Below, piece after piece: positions 8,614-17,769 of a DNA stretch of 64,000 bases (the stretch's first letter is position 1; every line of letters begins with the position of its first letter). Below the pieces are notes generated by a model. The model searched no databases, had not been told where the DNA came from, and was given only the letters and a program-made list of their open reading frames with translations. Source of the stretch: Planctomycetota bacterium. GTDB taxonomy: Bacteria > Planctomycetota > UBA1135 > JADKAF01. The position numbers and the translations under genes are program-made. The stretch is from the NCBI GenBank assembly GCA_016719295.1, contig JADKAF010000001.1, forward strand, positions 5,580,001-5,644,000, read 5' to 3'.

Positions 8614-8849
8614 ATCAGCACACTCGTGACCGTCTCGTCTGCGCGGCCTGCGGTGTCGGCGTTACCCTTGCGAAGCGTTGGACCACGACCTGGACGCTCG
8701 GCACCCTCGGCCTCGCCGGCGGAGCGGCGACCAAGAAGGCCGGGCCCGCAATCGCCGCGGGGCTCATCCGTCTCGCCGTGGGTGCGCTGTTCGACGCCGC
8801 GGCGGAGCCTCTCTGCGGTCGGTGCTCGATAGCCGGCGCCGCGGAATGA
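8490..8849 (+). CDS. Small zinc-ribbon protein with hydrophobic Gly/Ala segment
   Basis: The convincing part starts near residue 40: RDRLVCAACGVGVTLAKRW, then a Gly/Ala-rich hydrophobic stretch (LGTLGLAGGAATKKAGPAIA, LIRLAVGALFDAAAE) and a second CxxC (LCGRC). The two CxxC pairs suggest one zinc site formed across a membrane-associated segment. The N-terminus is uncertain because the first ~110 bases overlap the broken tail of the preceding gene and no good start lies closer. The stop overlaps the next start (ATGA), so it forms a coupled pair with 8846-9112. Function unknown. Confidence 0.5.
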   Translation: MRNGSLRRLSRIRHEDRHQQHVQPVAGSVRRDDVIHVLPPLNQHTRDRLVCAACGVGVTLAKRWTTTWTLGTLGLAGGAATKKAGPAIAAGLIRLAVGALFDAAAEPLCGRCSIAGAAE

Positions 8850-9112
8850 CGCGGGAGCACCTGCGCTTCGTCTGCGAGGTCTTCAACCTCTCGGCGAAGG
8901 ACCTCGCCAAGGCGATGAACGTCGCCCCGAACACGGTCCACCGCCGGGAGAAGCGCGAGAACCTGCCGACAGGCCTCCAAGAGGAGGTGTTGCGCGCCCT
9001 TCACAACATCGCCTTGAAGGTCGATGACGACGCGCGAGAGCGCGCGATCTTGGGCGGGCTCATCGCCCTCGGCGTCGGCGCCCTCATCTTCTACCTGCTC
9101 ACGAACAAGTAG
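8846..9112 (+). CDS. Small HTH protein with C-terminal membrane anchor
   Basis: The 88-residue protein has an HTH of the XRE/MerR kind (LSAKDLAKAMNVAPNTVHRR) followed by a helical linker and one C-terminal transmembrane helix (AILGGLIALGVGALIFYLL). It is translationally coupled to the zinc-ribbon protein before it. A DNA-binding domain tethered to the membrane and a zinc-ribbon membrane protein in one operon suggests a signalling or toxin-antitoxin-like pair, but this is inference only. It converges on the UvrD fragment. Confidence 0.65.
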   Translation: MTREHLRFVCEVFNLSAKDLAKAMNVAPNTVHRREKRENLPTGLQEEVLRALHNIALKVDDDARERAILGGLIALGVGALIFYLLTNK

Positions 9113-9125
9113 GCGGCGCGGCCGG

Positions 9126-10320
9126 CTACGACTTGCCCTGATTGATGCGATCCGAGATCTCGCGGGCAAAGCGCGAGACGCCGAGGTTCATCTGGAAGCC
9201 CTTCCTGATGTAGCTACTCGAATAGACGAGGTAGACGGTGTGCCGTGCCCGCGTGAAGCCAACGTAGAAGAGCCGGCGCGTCTCGCGGAGGACTGCCTTC
9301 GGCGGCTCGTCCCATCCGCGACGGGACCGGTTCCATGTGTGCTGGGGCATGAGGCCCTCCACCAGCCCCGGGATCACGACGGCATCGAACTGGCGGCCCT
9401 TGCTGCCGTGGAGCGTCGTCACGACGACCTTGCCACGCACCCGGCCGTCCTCGGCGAAGTCCTGAACGCGATGGTCCTTGTACTCGCCGCTTTGCGATTC
9501 CTTGAGCAGCGACGTCAGATCCTCGAGGTCGTCCTCGGAACGTCGTCGGGACGCCTTGAGGGCGACGCGGAGGCCGAGGTCGTCGTCGACCTTCTCGAGC
9601 CACTGGCCGAGGAGTGCGTCGGGATCGGTCTCGCGTAGCGTGGCGTAGAGCGCCGCACGGCGCTCGAGGTTGAGGCCGTCGGGCGCGCGGCCGACCTCGG
9701 ACAGCAGCCCTTCGTAGATGCGCAGGACTTCGGAGAACCGGATCTCGCGCTCCTTGAAGAGCGAGATCGCCCAACCGGCGGCTTGCTGCAACCATCGCAC
9801 GAGCGGCGTCTTAGCGTAGATCGACGCCTTCTCTGCCGAGTAGGGTAGGTCCGCGCTGTCGAACGCCTCCCGGAGCTGTGGCAGGACTTCGTCCTTGCCG
9901 CGATACAGCACGGCGATCTCGTGCGGAGGAACGCCCTCGGCGATGGCCTCCTGGACGGCTTCAAGTGCGGCCGCGGCGTGGCCCTTGAGGTGGTCCTTCG
10001 CCTGCTTGAAGACCACTTTCCCGGGGTCGACCCGCTTCGGGTCGGGCAGATACGGGCGCGGCCCGTCTTCGGGCGCGAGCGCGGCCTGGCCGGCGACGAT
10101 GAGGTCGCCGCCGCTCCGGTAGTTGAAGCGCAAGCGGATCGCGCGGAAGTCGGCCCGGTTCGCGAGCTCGTCGAGGTACTTTGGGTGCGCGCCAGTGAAG
10201 TCGTAGACCGTCTGGTCCGGATCCCCGACGGCGAACACCTTGACGGCGGCGAGGTCGACCAAGGTCGTGACGATCTTGTGCAAGGGGCCGCCGAGGTCCT
10301 GATACTCGTCGACGACGAGC
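9126..10320 (-). pseudogene. UvrD/Rep-type SF1 helicase, C-terminal part, cut by rve-IS copy 2
   Basis: The minus strand runs from the Walker B box (VVDEYQDLGGPL) through motif III (VFAVGDPDQTVYDFTGA), motif IV (IRLRFNYRSG), motif V (VVVTTLHGSKGRQFDAVVIPG) and motif VI (RRLFYVGFTRARHTVYL). All SF1A helicase motifs after Walker A are present. The Walker A/N-terminal half should lie above 10320, but that position is the edge of an insertion sequence and the half is not found on its other side. The gene is therefore a truncated relic of a UvrD-like DNA helicase, probably once part of the defence/repair island to its right. Confidence 0.9.
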
Positions 10321-11823
10321 CGTGCTCCCCGTCAGACCGAACCGGACTTTTCGCGACGAGTTGCGTCACTCCGGCCCATGCCTTCGGCGTTGCGATCGAC
10401 CTCGCGGCAACTCTGCTCGAGCGCATCTCGCGCTCCCGATCCATCGAAACGGGCAAGCTCCAGCGAATCCCGGTCAGCGCGCGTGGATTAGGCGCACCGC
10501 AACCTTTCGCGCACTGAAGCGCGAGTCCGATCGGCCGGCTCGATGAGCGCGCGCGCTTCGTCATCCACCTCCCGCGCACGTCACGCAGCGCGTCGCCCGG
10601 TTCGCCTCGAGTCGCTTCTTCCTCGCCTCGGCCTTCTTCAGCTCCAACTCCTCGAACACGCCCGCGCCGGTTCCGAAGTACATCTCGTCTGGCGTCTGGC
10701 CGCGGAACGCGGAGTGGGGGATCACGGTGTTGTGCTGCTCGACGTAGAAGCGCACGAGCTGCTCGATTTGGCCCTGGCTCGCGAGCTCGTGCAGGAAGAG
10801 CCACTGGTGCTTCAGCGTGCGCCACCACGCCTCGATCATCGAGTTCGAGAAGTGCACGTCGACCTGCGCGAGTACTCGGCGGATCCGGCCCTCGGCGATG
10901 AGGGCATCGACGCTCGCGTTGCAGTTCTCCCGGCCGCCATCGACAAGGACCGTGGGAATGTCAGTGGGCGCGAGCGCAGACCCCGCTTCGTGGAGGATGG
11001 CGAGAACACTCGCGACCTCGAAGCCTGCCGCGAGTCGCCACGCGAGGATGCGGCGCGAGAAGTTGTCGAGCACGGCATGCAGATGGACCTTGGTTCCATC
11101 GACGAGGCGGATCACGGTGGTGTCGATGTGCCAGGTCTCGTTCGGCCGTGAGGCCGCGATGCCTTGTCTCGGCGACTTCGGATGCAAGCGGCGGCGAGGG
11201 CGCTTCCAACCTCTCGCGCGGATCAAGCGGTGGAGTGTGCTCGCGGAGACGAAGAGGCGACCTGTCCGTTGCGCCAGGATGGCGAGACGATCGGTCGAGA
11301 GATGGCGGTACTCTTCGCCCGTCACGAGCTCGCGGGCGGTCCGAATCTCGTCGGGCGTCAGTTGGGTCGGTGATCGCCGCGGACAGTCTTCGACCTCGGT
11401 GATGCCACAGCGACTCGGTTCTCGGCTCCACTCGTGGAAGCGCGAGGGCGAGAGACGGATCAGCCGCAGGGCGCGGCGCAGGGAGACGTGCTCGCGGGCG
11501 CTCGTGATCGCACGCAGGATGCGCTCGCGCGATCTTCGCTCGAGGATGCGGCGCCCATGGAAGTCGAGGCCGAGGACGCGGATCACGACGAGCAGGAGCT
11601 TCAGCAACGCGCCGGCTCGCGCGAGCTGACGGCGGAGCTGCAGGTTCTCCGCATGGAGCGTGGCGCGATCGCGGCCGTCGTCGAGCGTGAGGAGCGGCCG
11701 AGGTCCGGAGCGAAGCCAACCCGCCGCGGTCGAGCGGGGAACACCGTGGGCGAGGGCGAGCTTCAGGTCGCCGTGCTGGGAGACGAGATCGCGGACGTGC
11801 GGGGCGTAGCGGCGCTGCAGGCG
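10321..11823. mobile_element. rve-type insertion sequence, copy 2
   Basis: This segment is nearly identical to 53742-55243 and to the partial copy at 1011-1650. The left edge (CGTGCTCCCCGTCAG) abuts the broken UvrD gene; the right edge, where copies 2 and 3 stop matching, falls just before the transposase start. Matching terminal inverted repeats could not be seen, so the right end is defined by loss of similarity between copies. The ~155 bases from 11824 to 11978 carry a short open frame (with TRVVVDEARTLSG) that I cannot assign. Confidence 0.8.
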
Positions 11824-11832
11824 GTGTGGCAT
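10561..11832 (-). CDS. DDE (rve core) transposase, IS3-superfamily-like single ORF
   Basis: The protein is 423 residues from ATG 11832. The N-terminus has a small HTH (LVSQHGDLKLALAHGVPRST) and a coiled coil (LHAENLQLRRQLARAGALL). A HTH_21-like linker (LTPDEIRTARELVTG) is followed by the integrase core: NETWHIDTTVIRL (first Asp), the LVDGGRENCN region (second Asp) and IEAWWRTLKHQWLFLHELAS (Glu). IS3 elements normally encode this as two frames joined by frameshifting; here it is one. It matches the product at 53981-55252 except for scattered substitutions. Confidence 0.85.
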   Translation of the reverse strand: MPHRLQRRYAPHVRDLVSQHGDLKLALAHGVPRSTAAGWLRSGPRPLLTLDDGRDRATLHAENLQLRRQLARAGALLKLLLVVIRVLGLDFHGRRILERRSRERILRAITSAREHVSLRRALRLIRLSPSRFHEWSREPSRCGITEVEDCPRRSPTQLTPDEIRTARELVTGEEYRHLSTDRLAILAQRTGRLFVSASTLHRLIRARGWKRPRRRLHPKSPRQGIAASRPNETWHIDTTVIRLVDGTKVHLHAVLDNFSRRILAWRLAAGFEVASVLAILHEAGSALAPTDIPTVLVDGGRENCNASVDALIAEGRIRRVLAQVDVHFSNSMIEAWWRTLKHQWLFLHELASQGQIEQLVRFYVEQHNTVIPHSAFRGQTPDEMYFGTGAGVFEELELKKAEARKKRLEANRATRCVTCAGGG

Positions 11833-11978
11833 GCACCACTTTGGCTCGGGAACGAGGTTGGATTTCCGCGCAGAATCTCGCCGCCGGAGAGTGTCCGTGC
11901 TTCGTCGACGACGACTCGAGTCTGCAAGTCCGAACGCGGATCGTGCTCCGGCCAGGCCTTGCCGGCCGACTCGATCCC

Positions 11979-14525
11979 CTAAGAGACGGCTTCGGCATCG
12001 TCCTCGACGATCGGGTCGTCGATCGGCTCCGCGAAACCCAGAGGCGCGTCTCCGCGTGCGTAGCCGATCGCGCGATATCCGCAGAGCCGCTTCTCGAACA
12101 TGCGCAGCAGCATCGGCACGTGCCTGTCCACGTAGTCGAGAATCCGAACCTCGCGCTTTCCAGGGTGAAGGCGATGAAGCCGGCCCGTGTACTGCACGAG
12201 CGTCCCCTTCCACGAGACGGGCAACGTCAGGAACAGCGTGTCGAGACGCGCGTCGTCGAAGCCTTCGCCAATGTAGCGCCCCGTTGCGAGGACGAGCCGC
12301 TGGTCGTGGGAGGCGATCGACGCGAGCTTAGATTGAATCTCTCGCTGCGCCTTTGCACCCATCCCACCCTTCAAGACGACGACGTGGCGAGCCACGCCCT
12401 CGAGCCGGGAGGCGAGGTAGTCGAGATGGTCTTTGCGTTCGGTCAGCAGGATCGGCGACCGACCCTCCTCCAGGGCGCGAGCCAGGTCGGTCAGGATGAG
12501 CTCATTCCTCGCTTCATCTCGCGCGAGCCGTGCGTAGATTTCCTGAATGCCGAGGCGCTCCTCGGAGAGCGGCAGACGGAACGCGGTCTGGCGGACGTGG
12601 AGCTGGTGATCGAACGGGCGGCGCCCCGCTTCGGACTTGGCGTCGATCGCGTATCTCACCGGACCGAGCTGCATCCGAGTGATCGGATGATGGCCGTCCC
12701 GGCGCTGGGGCGTTGCGGTGAGGCCGACGAGGTAGGTGGCCTTGACGGCCGCAAGGACGCGCTCGAAGGAGACCGCCGGCAGGTGGTGGCACTCATCGAC
12801 GATGACTTGCCCATAGTCCGCGACGAGGTCCGCCACGGAGTCCTTGCGCACCAAGCTCTGGATCATCGCTACGTCGAGCCGCCCCGTGGGTGCCGACTTG
12901 CCAGCGCCTATCCGGCCGAGTTCCTTGGGATCGATGCCGAGGAAGACGGAGAGCTGTGCGATCCATTGGTCAAGGAGCGGCTTCCGATGGACGAGGATCA
13001 ACGTACTGCATGCACGAGCGGCGACGAGATAGGTCCCGATGACCGTCTTGCCGATGCCTGGCGGAGCCACGAGCACGCCGGTGTCGTGCGCGAGAAGGGC
13101 ACGCACCGCCTGCTCCTGAGGCGGCGTAAGAGTTCCCTGGAATCGAAGCTCGAGCGCGACGCCGCGGGCACGCTTGTCTTCGATGGCGAGAGCGATTCCG
13201 TGGTCGCAGAGCAACTCTTCGAGCTCGAAACCGCAGCCTCTGGGCAGCGCAACGTGCTGTGGCAGGTCCTCCGCGCAGTGGATCACCCGCGGCGTCATCG
13301 CCGTGGAAAGACGCATGCTCTGCTTCTTGTAGAACTCGGGGTTCTGGAACGCGGCGAGTCGCTTGATGTCGTTCAGCAGTGGTGATGGAAGGCCGGCTTT
13401 CTCGAGGAACCACCGCTGGGCGAGGACCGCCGAGACGCGTTCCGGCAAGGGGCCGCAAGGGCGCGCGGCCCGCCGCTTCCGCGATGGCGAGCGGTTCCAC
13501 GGGGCAGCCGCTTCATCGTCGGAGATGTCGGCGCTGCGCAGGCCGACGACACTGCCGGCGCGCGAGGCATCGTTCGCGATCCGCGCGACGGTTTCAGGGG
13601 CGATGCGATCGACGGAGGCAAGGAAGTCCCATTGCTGCTCACCCGGATAGGCGACGAAGTCGTCGTCGAGAAAGACCGAGTTGCCTTCCTGACGCGGACC
13701 GTGTTGGAGAGGCAGCGCGATCAGGTTCCCGAAGCCGCCGCGAGGCATCGTGTCTTGGCTCGGGAAGAGCCTGTCATAGGAATCCATCGCGAGCTCGTGT
13801 CGGCGCGCCATCGTCTCCGTGATGAGGTGGCATCCCATCGTTCGCGCAACCCGAGCCTCGACGGGTGCGGAGAAGAAGAACCAGACGTGCGCACCGTTTC
13901 CCGAGCGCGAGCGCTCGACGGCCGCGGGCAGCCCAAGCGATCGAGCGGTGTCGACGAAGGCGCGCACGTCTTCGACCCACGTGCTCTTGTCGAAGTCGAC
14001 GGCGAGGAACCAACACGTCTCGTCGGCCAGCATCGCGTAGATACCCATGACATGCTGGCCGCGGAGGTGCGCGATTACGGCGGCATCGTCGACAGAGCGG
14101 AATGCTTGCTTCGTGCAGTCACCGCACTTCACCTTTGGCAGCTCGCAGATCCCGGGCACGAATTTGTTCGAGCAGGCGGGAGCGTATCCTGCTCGTCCCG
14201 TCTTCTTGCTCACGAAGCGCGTGGGATACAGATCGGAGCGACCGCGGAAGAGCTCGCGGAACAGCTTCACCTTGTCAGCGGGAGTTCGCGGTCCACCGGG
14301 GAGCGAAGCCACCTTTGCTTGCGTCGGTGCGGCGTCCAGCTTCGAAAGCTCGCTCTGCAGCGCCTCGAGTCGGCGCTGCGTCTTCGCCCGCTCCGCTTCG
14401 AGATGGAGGAGGCGCGACTCTTCCTTCGCGATCTCGTTCTCCAGCTCGCGACGCGGAGTCGGTGCGCTCGAGTCTGGCGAGTCGTCCATGTGGGTCATCT
14501 CCGCGGCTCCCTCGGGCCTTCGCAA
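11979..14525 (-). CDS. AEP primase-SF2 helicase fusion, TOTE-conflict-system type
   Basis: The protein has 848 residues. A coiled coil (~20-75) precedes an archaeo-eukaryotic primase domain (~85-330) with the catalytic FLAVDFD (DxD) and SGNGAHVWFFF. The SF2 helicase half follows: TPPQEQAVRAL, Walker A VAPPGIGKT, VIVDECHHL, LTATPQRRDGH, and motifs V/VI GEGFDDARLDTLFL and QYTGRLHRLH. AEP-helicase proteins of this build occur in TOTE conflict systems and are taken as anti-mobile-element enzymes. It lies 33 bases after abiEii on the same strand, suggesting one operon. The start may be M1 or M10 (14498). It appears intact. Confidence 0.85.
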   Translation of the reverse strand: MRRPEGAAEMTHMDDSPDSSAPTPRRELENEIAKEESRLLHLEAERAKTQRRLEALQSELSKLDAAPTQAKVASLPGGPRTPADKVKLFRELFRGRSDLYPTRFVSKKTGRAGYAPACSNKFVPGICELPKVKCGDCTKQAFRSVDDAAVIAHLRGQHVMGIYAMLADETCWFLAVDFDKSTWVEDVRAFVDTARSLGLPAAVERSRSGNGAHVWFFFSAPVEARVARTMGCHLITETMARRHELAMDSYDRLFPSQDTMPRGGFGNLIALPLQHGPRQEGNSVFLDDDFVAYPGEQQWDFLASVDRIAPETVARIANDASRAGSVVGLRSADISDDEAAAPWNRSPSRKRRAARPCGPLPERVSAVLAQRWFLEKAGLPSPLLNDIKRLAAFQNPEFYKKQSMRLSTAMTPRVIHCAEDLPQHVALPRGCGFELEELLCDHGIALAIEDKRARGVALELRFQGTLTPPQEQAVRALLAHDTGVLVAPPGIGKTVIGTYLVAARACSTLILVHRKPLLDQWIAQLSVFLGIDPKELGRIGAGKSAPTGRLDVAMIQSLVRKDSVADLVADYGQVIVDECHHLPAVSFERVLAAVKATYLVGLTATPQRRDGHHPITRMQLGPVRYAIDAKSEAGRRPFDHQLHVRQTAFRLPLSEERLGIQEIYARLARDEARNELILTDLARALEEGRSPILLTERKDHLDYLASRLEGVARHVVVLKGGMGAKAQREIQSKLASIASHDQRLVLATGRYIGEGFDDARLDTLFLTLPVSWKGTLVQYTGRLHRLHPGKREVRILDYVDRHVPMLLRMFEKRLCGYRAIGYARGDAPLGFAEPIDDPIVEDDAEAVS

Positions 14526-14558
14526 TGCCGCGTCGAACCTCTGAGCACCATGCCGAGC

Positions 14559-15455
14559 TCAGCTCCAAGTCCAATGCGCAGGGATCCAGTCGGCGCCGTC
14601 CATACCGCCGAGTATCGGATCGAGGAACGCCTTCGTGGCTACGACGAGCTCCTCCAGGGTCGTCCAGCGGAGTCGATCTTCAAGCGCCATCGCTTCGTAA
14701 GGTTTCGACCACGCGGCCGGCGGATCCGGTAGGAGCTCCGGCAAGGGATGTGTCTTGCGGAACTCGAAGGTCTGCTCGAGCGCGTGGCGCAAGCGCCGGG
14801 CTTCGATCGGCTGCACGGTGGCGAGCAGCGCGATGTCGGGAAGGTCCTTGATGCGGGAGTTCGGCCGCGTGCGCGGCATCGTGTACGCGTGGAGCTTCTC
14901 GGCGATGTGGGTTTCGAGCGGGTAGATCCGGTGCGTGGGTGGTGCGATGCCGGCGAACGCGAGCAGGTCTTCCGCGAGCACCTGCTCCGGCTCGCCGAGG
15001 ATCGGATCACCGAAGGCGACGTCGACGCCGAACCGTTGTCCGTAGAGCTTGCCGGCGAGCTTGCACTCGGTGCGGAAGCGAAAGCCCTCGTAGGGCATGC
15101 CATCGTTCTGGATCAGCGGCTGATCGTCGTCGGCGCGCAGCTCAAAGGTCAGGAAGTCGGCGAGATCCAGGCGCGCGGCTCGCTGCAGCTCGGCGAGGAG
15201 GTTTTGCGGCGCTCCGCTCATGTGCAGATCGACGTCCTTCGTGGTTCGAGCGCGCTCGATGCGGAGCTCGATCACCAGGCCTCCCTTCAGCACCGCGGAT
15301 TCTCCGAACACCGCTGCCACGCGCGCGAGGAAGCGATCGAAGACGAGGAGCTGCCGTTTGCGAGCGAGCTCGACGCCGCTTTGGGTCGAGTTCCGCAGGC
15401 GCTGCTCCAGCGCTTGCTTGAAGGCCTCGGGAGAGGAGTAGCTGTGGAGGGTCAC
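14559..15455 (-). CDS. abiEii: AbiEii-type nucleotidyltransferase toxin
   Basis: The protein is 298 residues from GTG 15455. It shows the AbiEii/AbiGii nucleotidyltransferase layout: FLARVAAVFGESAVLKGGLV, ERARTTKDVDLHM (the catalytic T-x-D-x-D motif), a long central part ending FGDPI, and the C-terminal KLHAYTMPRTRPNSRIKDLPD box. Family members are type IV abortive-infection toxins that modify tRNA or bind GTP. It overlaps the antitoxin gene stop by four bases, with the usual antitoxin-toxin order, and precedes the AEP-helicase gene by 33 bases. Confidence 0.92.
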   Translation of the reverse strand: MTLHSYSSPEAFKQALEQRLRNSTQSGVELARKRQLLVFDRFLARVAAVFGESAVLKGGLVIELRIERARTTKDVDLHMSGAPQNLLAELQRAARLDLADFLTFELRADDDQPLIQNDGMPYEGFRFRTECKLAGKLYGQRFGVDVAFGDPILGEPEQVLAEDLLAFAGIAPPTHRIYPLETHIAEKLHAYTMPRTRPNSRIKDLPDIALLATVQPIEARRLRHALEQTFEFRKTHPLPELLPDPPAAWSKPYEAMALEDRLRWTTLEELVVATKAFLDPILGGMDGADWIPAHWTWS

Positions 15456-16039
15456 GGAGCGAGAGTTCCGAAGGCCGTGAGGGCGGCTTCGACCTCGGCG
15501 ATCTCGGCCGGGGTCACGAGCCCTCGACGCCGGGCTTGCTCCGTCGCTTGACGGAGGAGATCCGGCGCGAGCTCTGCCTCCGCACAGTCGCGCAGCGTTC
15601 GTCCGACGTTCGTCGTCGGTACGGCTCCGAACCAGCTGCGCTCTTCCGGCGCTACGTCGGTGTGGTGGATCGCGATGCCCGTCGGCACGAGTAGGCGCCG
15701 CTGCCGCCAAGCACTCGGGATCGAGAGATGCACGCGCGCGGGCAGTGCGTCCGAGAGCTCGTGCAGGGCTAGGGCGGTTTGGTGGGAGACGACCCCGGCT
15801 TGCTCGGACCAGAGCCAGGCGACGACCAGCTCCTCGTGCTCTCCCGCGGGGAAATGGACGATCCGATAGATCCCGCGACGGACGCGAGCGACGCGCCCGG
15901 CGCGGAGGTGCTTCACCAGGAGCTGAGAGGAGTAGCCGGCCGCCGCGGCCTGGCTGGTCGTGAAGTAGCCCTCCTGCGCGCTCGCCGTCTCGAAGAGGCG
16001 GTCCCAGCTCGGTCCCGGCGTCGCGTCCTCGCGTTCCAT
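15452..16039 (-). CDS. abiEi: AbiEi-type antitoxin / transcriptional repressor
   Basis: The 195-residue protein begins with the AbiEi antitoxin winged-helix (QEGYFTTSQAAAAGYSSQLL, LRAGRVARVRRGIYRI), followed by the typical AbiEi C-terminal domain (VSHQTALALHELSD, VGRTLRDCAEA). AbiEi represses its own promoter and neutralises AbiEii. The gene lies exactly at the left edge of the A/B duplication; a decayed version of its first codons is at 55376-55576. The spacer 16040-16190 has no gene. Confidence 0.92.
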   Translation of the reverse strand: MEREDATPGPSWDRLFETASAQEGYFTTSQAAAAGYSSQLLVKHLRAGRVARVRRGIYRIVHFPAGEHEELVVAWLWSEQAGVVSHQTALALHELSDALPARVHLSIPSAWRQRRLLVPTGIAIHHTDVAPEERSWFGAVPTTNVGRTLRDCAEAELAPDLLRQATEQARRRGLVTPAEIAEVEAALTAFGTLAP

Positions 16040-16195
16040 GCGCGAAACTTAACTCTTGGTTTGGTTTCGTGCTAGTGGGGGAGATCGATCAGCCGGGATA
16101 CGGCTCGGAATCGCGTCGAAGGAGCGGAGCCGCTCCCACGTCATCCGCGCTGCGCCGATCGCGAGCGTCCCGCCGCACGCGAGGATGGGTGCGTT

Positions 16196-16247
16196 GGTAA
16201 AGAGATCTTTCCTAGGCGGCGGCGCTAGTAAAGGAAGCTTACCTAGC
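16196..16247. promoter_or_regulatory. Pair of palindromic motifs downstream of the antitoxin-like gene (copy A)
   Basis: Two related dyads lie 10 bases apart: GGTAAAG-agat-CTTTCCT (16196-16213) and GCTAGTAAAG-gaag-CTTACCTAGC (16224-16247, imperfect). A third (TAGGAAAGCAGCTTCCTA) is at 18147-18164. They share AAAG-n4-CTTT. Copy B has the same sites at 55701-55752 and 58208-58225, with its second site perfect. No T-run follows, so operators or recombination sites are more likely than terminators. Confidence 0.5.
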
Positions 16248-16381
16248 GGGCGAGCTCGCTGCCGGAGCGAAGCGGATCCTCAGTGCGGCGACCGAGCCGG
16301 CCGAGGCGAAGGTGCATCGTGCAGGCAAGGGGCGGATGGCTCGTCGGTCCGAGCGGGCCGCCTTCGAGTCTCCGATCCGAT

Positions 16382-16594
16382 TCACGCCTTGCGGCGGCGC
16401 AGCTCGGCCTCGAGCTCGTCGATCTCCTGGTCCCACTCACGGAAGAACGTCGCGTGATCGACGACTTCGCCGCGATCGAGTTGATCCGCGCCTTCGCGGA
16501 TCGCCTCGCGAACAGGCTCGAAGATCTTCTGCCTCGAAGTGCGCTCGCCGTCGGGCGAGGGCTTCGAGCCGGCGCGTGATTCCTGAGATTCCAT
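16382..16594 (-). CDS. Small antitoxin-like protein
   Basis: The 70-residue protein is charged, with a disordered N-terminus and a helical C-terminus ([36 protein letters not shown]). This pattern resembles ParD/Phd-type type II antitoxins that fold on binding a toxin. The ATG is preceded by an AGGAG site. In copy B the same gene follows a PIN toxin gene; here that toxin is deleted and the antitoxin-like gene is left 35 bases after the HTH-ImmA/IrrE pseudogene. The assignment to antitoxin is by pattern and context. Confidence 0.6.
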   Translation of the reverse strand: MESQESRAGSKPSPDGERTSRQKIFEPVREAIREGADQLDRGEVVDHATFFREWDQEIDELEAELRRRKA

Positions 16595-16628
16595 CCGGAG
16601 CTCCTCGCCTTGATTGGCGACGATGCGC

Positions 16629-17769
16629 TCACGCGACCCAAGTAGAGGCGAGCGCGCGCATCTCGACGAGCGAGAGCGAGAGGATCTCCGCGGCACGACC
16701 GAGGCTGATGGCTTCTTGCTCGAGAGCTCGGCGCACCAGATGGGCCAGCCGATCCTCGGTGAAGTCGACGGGCGAGAGGCGCTCCGGCTCGGCGGCGCGC
16801 GAGGGTTCGGAGGGGCTCGCGCGGAAGGACTCGCTCGCCAGCGCTTCGGGCTCGTCCTCGCGGAGGAGCGTTCGCCCGTGCGCGCGCACGAACACGTGCT
16901 GGAACTTCGCCCAGATGCTTCGATCCGCCCGAGCCAGCCGATGGAGCACGGTGCGGTAGCTCACGTGGAAGATGCGCTTCACCTTCAGCACGCGATCGAC
17001 GAGCCCCAAGCCGCGCGCCTCGGCCCACTCGCGCTGGAAGACCGCATCGGGCATCAGGAACTCCGCCGCGAAGGCATCCGCCGCGCGCTCCTCGTCGTCG
17101 GACTCCTCTCGAACAGCGACGTCATAGGCGCCGAGGTGGAGCAGCAGGTGCCCGAGCTCGTGTGCTGCCGTGAAGATCCAGCGCTCGACGGAGATGCGCT
17201 CCCAGGTGTTCACCGCGACCGCCGGGCCGCCATCGGCTGGGCCCACCGAGAGGCCGAAGAACTCGCGCGAGGCCGCCGGCAAGCAGAGCACCTTGATGCC
17301 GTTCGCCTCGAGCAGACCGCACAGGTCGCGCACCGGCTCGCTCGGCGAGAGGCGCATGAGCTCGCGACAACGAGAGGCCGCCGCTTCGGGGAGGAGCGAC
17401 GAAGTGCGCAGCTCGCCGGCGAGGGACTCCAGCCGGAACGGACGGGACTCCTGCAGCAGCTCCTCGAGCTCTCGGAAGTCTGCGAGAACGCGACCCACGC
17501 GAAGCAGGATCTGATCGCGGCTCTTCAGGCGCTTGCGGGAGCGGAAGCGGACCTGGCTCGGCTCGGTGGCGGGGGCGAGGAGCTCCTGGATCGGGACGTC
17601 GAGCGCTCGGGCGATCGAATGCAGGGTGGCCGCGCGAGGGCTGACTTGGCCGACTTCGATCTTGCGGAGCCCGGCGCGCGAGCTTGGCGAGCTCTGCCAG
17701 CTCGACTTGCGAGAGCGCTTTCGCTCGGCGAAGCCGTCGGAGATTGGAGGGCAGGGAGGAGGAGGCCAT
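16629..17769 (-). pseudogene. HTH-ImmA/IrrE metalloprotease regulator, frameshifted (copy A)
   Basis: This is the same protein as 56687-57829, but two bases are missing at about 17685 (GCGCGCGAGCTTGG here, GCGCGCGAGAGCTTGG in copy B). The loss splits the XRE-type HTH: the frame with LRRLRRAKALSQVELAELAKL is separated from the frame that carries the rest, including the zinc protease motif AAHELGHLLLHL. A functional regulator cannot be made from one frame. The partner PIN gene is also missing here, consistent with decay of the module. Confidence 0.85.

Noticed and set aside
11824..11978. Walker-B-like TRVVVDEARTLSG as the missing half of the UvrD gene
   Set aside because: The UvrD fragment already contains its own Walker B (VVDEYQDL), so this cannot simply be its continuation.
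11826..13385. Plus-strand open frame of 519 codons
   Set aside because: Antisense to the AEP-helicase; no recognisable domain.
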